From the NCBI GenBank assembly GCA_963739375.1, contig CAVUAF010000022.1:25408-89407 (forward strand): a stretch of DNA of 64,000 bases. The letters run 5' to 3'. The translations under genes were made by a program, and so were the position numbers. This stretch comes from CAVUAF01 sp963739375 (lineage in GTDB: Bacteria; Acidobacteriota; Terriglobia; Terriglobales; Acidobacteriaceae). The notes below the pieces were generated by a model. The model did no database searches and was not told where the DNA came from. It saw only the letters and a list, made by a program, of their open reading frames with translations. This document shows, piece by piece, positions 59,124 to 64,000 of the stretch (position 1 is its first letter; each line of letters begins with the position of its first letter).

Positions 59124-59144
59124 GGGCGGTGGGCAGTGGCCAGT
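59124..59144. repeat. short heptad array between mqnE and mqnP
   Basis: gggcggt, gggcagt, ggccagt in phase, then decaying (gcttggg). Weakest of the heptad places. Confidence 0.45.
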
Positions 59145-59157
59145 GCTTGGGGCAGGC

Positions 59158-60027
59158 TTAGGGATGCCGCGTCAGCACGTCGGCCGCGACAAAGCAGAAG
59201 AACAGCACCGAGATGAAGCCGTTGGTGGTGAAGAAGGCCGCGTTCAGGCGGCTCAGGTCGTCCTTGGTGACCAGCGCGTGCTCCCATCCCAGCAGTGCCG
59301 CCACCGTTACCACCCCCGCCGTCGCCCAAGCGCCGAGGTGGAAGGCGGCGAGGAGCAGCGCCAGCAGTGCCACCATGGTGGCGTGAAACACGCGCGCCAC
59401 CCACAGCGCGCTGCCAATGCCCAGCGCTTTGGGGATCGAGTGCAGCTCCGAGCGGAGGTCGAACTCATAGTCCTGGCAGCTGTAGAGCACGTCGAACCCC
59501 GCGACCCAGAACACCACGGCCGCGGTCAAGATGAGGATGCGCACGTCGAGCGCGCCGCGCACTGCGATCCACGCCGCGCTGGGCGCAATCCCGAGCGCCA
59601 GCCCCAGCAGCAGGTGCGACCAGCGGGTAAAACGCTTGCTGTACGAATACGCCAGCACAATCGCCAGCGCCACCGGGGAGAGCGCCAGCGCCATCCGGTT
59701 GAGTTGCGCCGCCGCCAGCACGAACACCGCCGCGGCCACGATCACGAATCCCAAGACGAAGGCCCGCGAGAGCAGCCCCGCGGGCAGGGCCCGGGTGCGC
59801 GTGCGCGGGTTGTCGGCGTCGAGGGCAGCATCGGCCAGGCGGTTGAAGGCCATCGCCGCCGACCGCACCGCCACCATGGCCACCACGATCCAAATGAGTT
59901 GCCGCACCGTGGGCCAGCCGTCCGCCGCCAGCATTGCTCCGCAGAGCGCAAACGGCAGCGCGAACACGGAGTGCTCCCACTTGATCATCTCCAGCGTAAG
60001 GCCGACATTGCGGATGACCGAACTCAT
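59158..60027 (-). CDS. mqnP: UbiA-like prenyltransferase, probably MqnP
   Basis: 289 residues, about nine membrane helices. Two Asp-rich loops of the UbiA superfamily: NRLADAALDADNPRTRTRALPAG and DVLYSCQDYEFDLRSELHSIP. IKWEHSVFALPFALCGAMLA is shared by the 4-hydroxybenzoate/futalosine-route branch. Gene order next to mqnE supports prenylation of dihydroxy-naphthoate for menaquinone rather than ubiquinone. TAATCT six bases before the ATG. Confidence 0.85.
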   Translation of the reverse strand: MSSVIRNVGLTLEMIKWEHSVFALPFALCGAMLAADGWPTVRQLIWIVVAMVAVRSAAMAFNRLADAALDADNPRTRTRALPAGLLSRAFVLGFVIVAAAVFVLAAAQLNRMALALSPVALAIVLAYSYSKRFTRWSHLLLGLALGIAPSAAWIAVRGALDVRILILTAAVVFWVAGFDVLYSCQDYEFDLRSELHSIPKALGIGSALWVARVFHATMVALLALLLAAFHLGAWATAGVVTVAALLGWEHALVTKDDLSRLNAAFFTTNGFISVLFFCFVAADVLTRHP

Positions 60028-60082
60028 GCTCGCAGATTACCGCAGAGGACGGCCGGCCTTAAAGGGATCCCGGCCCGGGATA

Positions 60083-60160
60083 GAGATCCTTCGACTCCGC
60101 GGCCGCATGCGCCGCCGCTGCGCTCAGGATGACCGCCGCGGGCTCCCGCTTCGCTCACGC
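60083..60160. repeat. REP-like palindrome family copies after tamB
   Basis: GATCCTTCGACTCC...GCTGCGCTCAGGATGACC (about 60086-60132) is the reverse form of the CCTGAGC/CGAAGGATC palindrome family, with its centre enlarged; it is followed by GCGGGCTCCCGCTTCGCTCA, which resembles 2137-2160. Confidence 0.6.
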
Positions 60161-60173
60161 CCGCGAAGCGCGC

Positions 60174-63100
60174 TCACTTCTTCCGCTGCCGGATCTTGAT
60201 GTCGATGCCCAGCACGCCGAACTGGTCGCGCACCGCCACGATGGAGACGTTGCGGTTCACGCTGTACTCCATGGAAATGATCTGCTGCTGCGACTGCGTC
60301 ACGTCGGTGATGTAGGTCAGGGTCAGCTTGTCCGAGACCTGCTGCTCGATGGTGACGGCCGGGCCGGCGCGGGTGGTGGGAGCGCTGGACAAGAACGCGC
60401 TGCCGGCGGGGTCGATCTTGAGCTTGCTGATGCCGAAGAGCCGCTCCACGCGGCTGCTTACCACCGAGTTCAGCGCCTGTCCGAGGATGGCGTTCGACGC
60501 CGTCTCGGTGAAGTTCGGCGTGGGCTGCGGATTCCGCGCCGCCTCTTCGCGGGTGCGGCCAAAGGCCAGCAGCGCGATGATGTCGCCCTCCGGCAGCGGC
60601 GGATCGGAGCGATAGTTGGTGCGCAGCTGGTCGAGCGAGCCGCGCAGGCTGATGCTGATGTCGTACTCGCGCACCCGCGCCGTGGCCGTCAGGTTCAGCA
60701 ACGCCTCGATGCGCACCGGGTTGGTGAAGATGACGTCCCCGCGGTCCAGCTGGTAGCGCGTGCCGTTGAAGTACAGGCTGCCTTCCAGGATGTTGACCTT
60801 GCCGAGCACCGCCGGCCGCGTGCCCGTGCCGCGCACCCGCAGATCCACGTCGCCCGAGAGCTTGGCCACGGTGCTGCGGAACTGCAGTTCGGGGGTGGAG
60901 ACGATGTGCACGTCGAGGTGCAGGCTGTTCAGCGGCGATTTCGGGTTGGGGATCGCCGGCGGCTGCTTGGCGCGCGCCAGATATTGCGAAAAATCGAACT
61001 GCTGGTTCAGCGCGAAGCGCGTCACCGTGATGTCGCCCGCCAGCAGCGAGTTCTGCAGGCCGCCGGTGAGCTTCAGGTCTACGTTCGCCATGGCGCTCAC
61101 GCCCGGCGGATAGCGCAACCGCAGGTCGCGGGCCCGCGCGGTCAGGTTCAGATCCACCCCGCGGTTAAACCCGACGTACCCCCCCAGGTTGAGTTCCCCG
61201 CCGCCGCTGTGCGCTGTCAACTGCTCGACTTCCAGCCGGTCCTGATTGAACACCAGGGTGCCATTCACGTCCGCCAGGCCGTTGGGCAGGTCAATGTAGG
61301 ACAGGCTGGCGTGCGTGATGCCGATGCGGCCGTTCAGGTTGGGGCGCGCCAGGGTGCCGCTCGCGCGCACCGCCAGCGTCATGAGCCCGGTGGCAGTGAG
61401 CGTGGGATTCAGGCTTTGCAGGACTTGCAGGTTCGCCCGCCCGTCCGCGGTAAACTCCAGCGCCCGCGCACCCGCCAGCGACATCGTTCCCGAGGCCGTC
61501 AGGTCCGTCTCCGTGCCCACGATGTGCAGGCGCTCCAGGCGCAGCATCTCGTTCTGCAGCGTGAAGCGGACGGGACCTTCGTTGGCCAGGCGCACGCCCT
61601 CGATCTCGGCCGAGACCTGGCCGATCTCGCCCACCACGCCCATGTCTCGCGGCCGGCGCAGCGGGCCCTCCGCGCGAATGTCCCCGGCGATGGATGAATG
61701 GCCCGCCACGCGCCCCTGCAGGTAGGCGCGCAGCAGCGGATCGAAGTCCAGTTCCGCGAAGTGCAGGTGCAGCGAGGCGGGGAAATCGCCGCGCAGATGC
61801 ACCGTGCCCGCCAGCAGCAGTTGCGCATTCTGATAGCGCGTGCTGGCAGTGAGCCGCAGGTCTTCGTCCCGCGTCACCGCCTCGGCCGTCAGCGATCCCA
61901 GTTGCTCACCATTCACCGTCAGGTTCTGCACCCGCACGTTGGCGTTGAGCACCGGCGCGTCCAGGGTGCCGGATCCCTGCGCCGCGAAGGTGGCGGCACC
62001 CGTCAGCGCGAAATGCGGCGCGCGCGCCTCGTGCACTTGCGCCAGCTCCAGATCGTTGCCTTCGAGATTGAAGTGAAACGCTTTCGTGTCCAGGTTGTAG
62101 CCGACCGTACCCGTGACCCGGCCGGCGTTGGCCGACAACACGAGGTTGCTGAGTTCAGCGGCATGACCGCCGACCCTGAGGCTCGCGGTCAGCGATCTCA
62201 CCGGCTCGTGGTGCATGCTGCCGTTGGTCAAGGCCAAGCGGCCGGTGGCGCGAGGGTCCGCGGGCGTGCCGCTGGCGTTGAGGTCGAGGTTCAGCGTACC
62301 GGTCACGGGATAGTTCCAGCCGGCCATCGTCGCCAGGTCGGCAACGTCAGCATTGCGGATGCTGGCCCGCGCCGTGAAGGGCGTCGCTGCGGTGAACCTC
62401 CCCTGCCGCAGCACCGCGTTCGCGCTGAACGCCGCTTGCGACCGGCCGCGTTGCAGCACGGCATTGCTCACGCTGGCGTGGTCGCGCGCATAGAGCAGGT
62501 CGGCGGTCAGGCGGTCCCACGTGACGCGGTGCGCGGCCGCCGGCGGCGCCGCGAAGACGGTGGTGAAGTTCATCGCCTGCAGATGCCCGGCGATCGTCGG
62601 CGCCCGCATCGCTCCCGCCACCGTGCCGTTGAAGTTGGCGATGCCGCCGACTTCCACCGGCGTCTTCGCCGGCCCACCCAACGCCGCGAATAGCGGCCAG
62701 AATTCGCCCAGGTTGGTCGTGGTGAGCGCCACGCGCAGACTAGCGCTGCTCATCCCGGCAGCGCCGACGGCGTTCAGCCGTGTGCCGGGCGTGGCCGCAT
62801 GCAATTGCGCGACGTCAAGCAGCTTGCGCGCTGAATAATAAGTAGCTTGTAAACTGGCGGTTAACGGAACTTGTTGAGGCGATACATGAGATGGAGGCAC
62901 GACCTCTGCGTGGAGGCCGGCCACCGCATTCGCCGGCGCTCCCGTCCACTCGGCGGTGATGCTGCCGCGCAGCGTCCCCACTGCCCCCACTTTGTCCAGC
63001 GGCAAAGTCCGGGTGGAGAGCTGCCGGGCCACCGTTGCTACCTGGATTCCGCTGAGGTTCAGGCGGACCACGCCCTTCTGCGGCGGAGCGCTGCGGGCCG

Positions 63101-64000
63101 TCAGGCTGTTCGACCAGTTCACCACGCTGGCGTCGCCGACCACCGTGCCGCCCAGCACGTGTGCAAACAGGCTCTTCACGTTGAGGAGATCCTGGTCAAG
63201 CGCGAAGTCCGCGCCGGCGCCGATGCCGCTTACCCGGCTGGCGCCCAGCAGCACCGCACCCTCGGTGAGCACGAGCTTGCCGCTGGAGGCAAAGTCCTTC
63301 TGCGTCCAGGTGCCCTGGCCCTTCAGGCTCGCCATCCCGCCCTGGAGTTCCGGGCGGCGCATCACGACGCCGAGCTGTCCCAGGTCGAGCGCGGCGTTGT
63401 AAGCGAGCTTCACCTTGGGATCGCGGAAGTCTGCGAGTTCGCCGCTGGCCTCGAGGTTGGTGCGGCCGCTCGCCACCCGGAACGCCTTCAGCTCGAGCCG
63501 CGCCGGAAACATGCTGAAGTCAATCTCCGCCGTTGCCGGCAGCGGGCGAAAGTCCCCGTACTTCCCTTCCAGCTGGCCGCACCGGATTCTGCCGTCGTAG
63601 CGCTGCTCGGCTGCGGCGTAAGCCAGGCTCACCGTCAGGTCGTTGCTGGTGAAATCCAGCGGCAGCGGCTGGCCGTTCCAGCGAACCAGGCCTTCCCTGA
63701 TCACCACTCGCTCGATGGCGAGGCGGAAGAGAACCGCCACCGGGTCGGTGGTTTTCTTCCTCGGGTGCGGCAGGTTGGTAGTGCCGTCGCGATAGGTGAT
63801 GAGGTGCACGGTGGGCCGGTAGGCTTCGAGATAGCGCAGCCCGAGGGGGCCGCCCAGGAAGGCAACGAGCTTGGCGCGCAGCAGCAGGCGGTCGATGTGA
63901 ACGAAGGGTATCTCGCCCTCGGGTTCGTTGCCGTGAATGGTGATATCGCGGAGTTCAAATTCCAGCTGCGCGAGGTCCCACCGCATGGCGCCGACCCGGG
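60174..64000 (-). CDS. tamB: translocation/assembly module TamB-like protein, 5' truncated by the window
   Basis: At least 1270 residues; the frame stays open to the window edge, so the ATG at 63986 need not be the start and the N-terminal anchor is missing. AsmA/TamB-type architecture: a long run of beta strands (repeated GTLNLDLNASG, GTVAGAMRAPTIAGHL patterns) forming a hydrophobic groove, and the conserved TamB C-terminus (VRGTGTRPAVLGKVNILEGSLYFNGTRYQLDRGDVIFTNP, LPEGDIIALLAFGRTREEA, ending IKIRQRKK). Helps outer membrane protein assembly or carries phospholipid to the outer membrane. A tamA gene is not in the window. Confidence 0.88.
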   Translation of the reverse strand, partial: RVGAMRWDLAQLEFELRDITIHGNEPEGEIPFVHIDRLLLRAKLVAFLGGPLGLRYLEAYRPTVHLITYRDGTTNLPHPRKKTTDPVAVLFRLAIERVVIREGLVRWNGQPLPLDFTSNDLTVSLAYAAAEQRYDGRIRCGQLEGKYGDFRPLPATAEIDFSMFPARLELKAFRVASGRTNLEASGELADFRDPKVKLAYNAALDLGQLGVVMRRPELQGGMASLKGQGTWTQKDFASSGKLVLTEGAVLLGASRVSGIGAGADFALDQDLLNVKSLFAHVLGGTVVGDASVVNWSNSLTARSAPPQKGVVRLNLSGIQVATVARQLSTRTLPLDKVGAVGTLRGSITAEWTGAPANAVAGLHAEVVPPSHVSPQQVPLTASLQATYYSARKLLDVAQLHAATPGTRLNAVGAAGMSSASLRVALTTTNLGEFWPLFAALGGPAKTPVEVGGIANFNGTVAGAMRAPTIAGHLQAMNFTTVFAAPPAAAHRVTWDRLTADLLYARDHASVSNAVLQRGRSQAAFSANAVLRQGRFTAATPFTARASIRNADVADLATMAGWNYPVTGTLNLDLNASGTPADPRATGRLALTNGSMHHEPVRSLTASLRVGGHAAELSNLVLSANAGRVTGTVGYNLDTKAFHFNLEGNDLELAQVHEARAPHFALTGAATFAAQGSGTLDAPVLNANVRVQNLTVNGEQLGSLTAEAVTRDEDLRLTASTRYQNAQLLLAGTVHLRGDFPASLHLHFAELDFDPLLRAYLQGRVAGHSSIAGDIRAEGPLRRPRDMGVVGEIGQVSAEIEGVRLANEGPVRFTLQNEMLRLERLHIVGTETDLTASGTMSLAGARALEFTADGRANLQVLQSLNPTLTATGLMTLAVRASGTLARPNLNGRIGITHASLSYIDLPNGLADVNGTLVFNQDRLEVEQLTAHSGGGELNLGGYVGFNRGVDLNLTARARDLRLRYPPGVSAMANVDLKLTGGLQNSLLAGDITVTRFALNQQFDFSQYLARAKQPPAIPNPKSPLNSLHLDVHIVSTPELQFRSTVAKLSGDVDLRVRGTGTRPAVLGKVNILEGSLYFNGTRYQLDRGDVIFTNPVRIEALLNLTATARVREYDISISLRGSLDQLRTNYRSDPPLPEGDIIALLAFGRTREEAARNPQPTPNFTETASNAILGQALNSVVSSRVERLFGISKLKIDPAGSAFLSSAPTTRAGPAVTIEQQVSDKLTLTYITDVTQSQQQIISMEYSVNRNVSIVAVRDQFGVLGIDIKIRQRKK

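Overview
The window reads as a chromosomal segment of a GC-rich, Gram-negative acidobacterium (phylum Acidobacteriota, probably the Terriglobia side; this is inference from gene content). Pointers are two secreted VWFA-related proteins of the type expanded in Acidobacteria, bacillithiol genes (bshA, bshC), the futalosine menaquinone route (mqnE plus a UbiA-like prenyltransferase), and diderm envelope genes (lpxD, lolA, tamB). A parS palindrome suggests the origin-proximal part of the chromosome.

Layout. 1-6.8 kb: rlmN (5' end outside the window), a type IV pilin, a TMTC-like TPR membrane protein, and an ABC exporter operon. 6.8-8.9 kb: an AT-richer minus-strand cassette of three secreted or membrane proteins of unknown function, bordered by a 12-G run. 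9.1-16.9 kb: lolA, then a type IV pilus/type II secretion-like assembly operon (pilC, pilB, pilM, pilN, pilO, a PilP/GspC-like protein and a GspG-like protein); pilB carries three frame breaks. 17-24 kb: receiver protein, ChbG-type deacetylase, parS, bshA and a giant NHL-repeat protein. 24-38.6 kb: LytS-type kinase, VWFA protein, CCA-adding/poly(A) polymerase family protein with a histone-like tail, lpxD, a response regulator, an envelope operon (ldcA, mpl with many frame breaks, M61 peptidase, plsC), then dapF and an MgtC-type protein. 38.6-50.8 kb: membrane glycosyltransferase-like protein, PfkB kinase plus MTA phosphorylase, HExxH protein, GH57 branching enzyme, GDPD, bshC and a second VWFA protein. 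50.9-52.3 kb: tmRNA followed by a tandem array. 52.3-64 kb: STAS protein (one frame break), dnaX, recR, an operon of an HPF-sigma70 fusion with a release-factor-like protein, mqnE, mqnP and tamB (cut by the window end).

Most interesting. (1) The tmRNA 3' end is followed by four head-to-tail units of 115, 115, 348 and 348 bp. Each ends with a copy of the tmRNA 3' terminus. The long units carry a GIY-YIG nuclease gene, and the short ones look like internal deletion derivatives: an apparent autonomous/non-autonomous mini-element with no recombinase. (2) At least fourteen intergenic places hold degenerate tandem repeats with a strict 7-bp (sometimes 8-bp) period, of unrelated sequence from place to place, often as inverted pairs, sometimes supplying start or stop codons. 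Two copies of one composite block differ by exactly one heptad. (3) A ribosome-hibernation domain fused to a sigma70-like domain sits in an operon with an eRF1-like protein. Many genes also show a TANNNT hexamer 6-10 bases before the start codon, suggesting common leaderless transcription.
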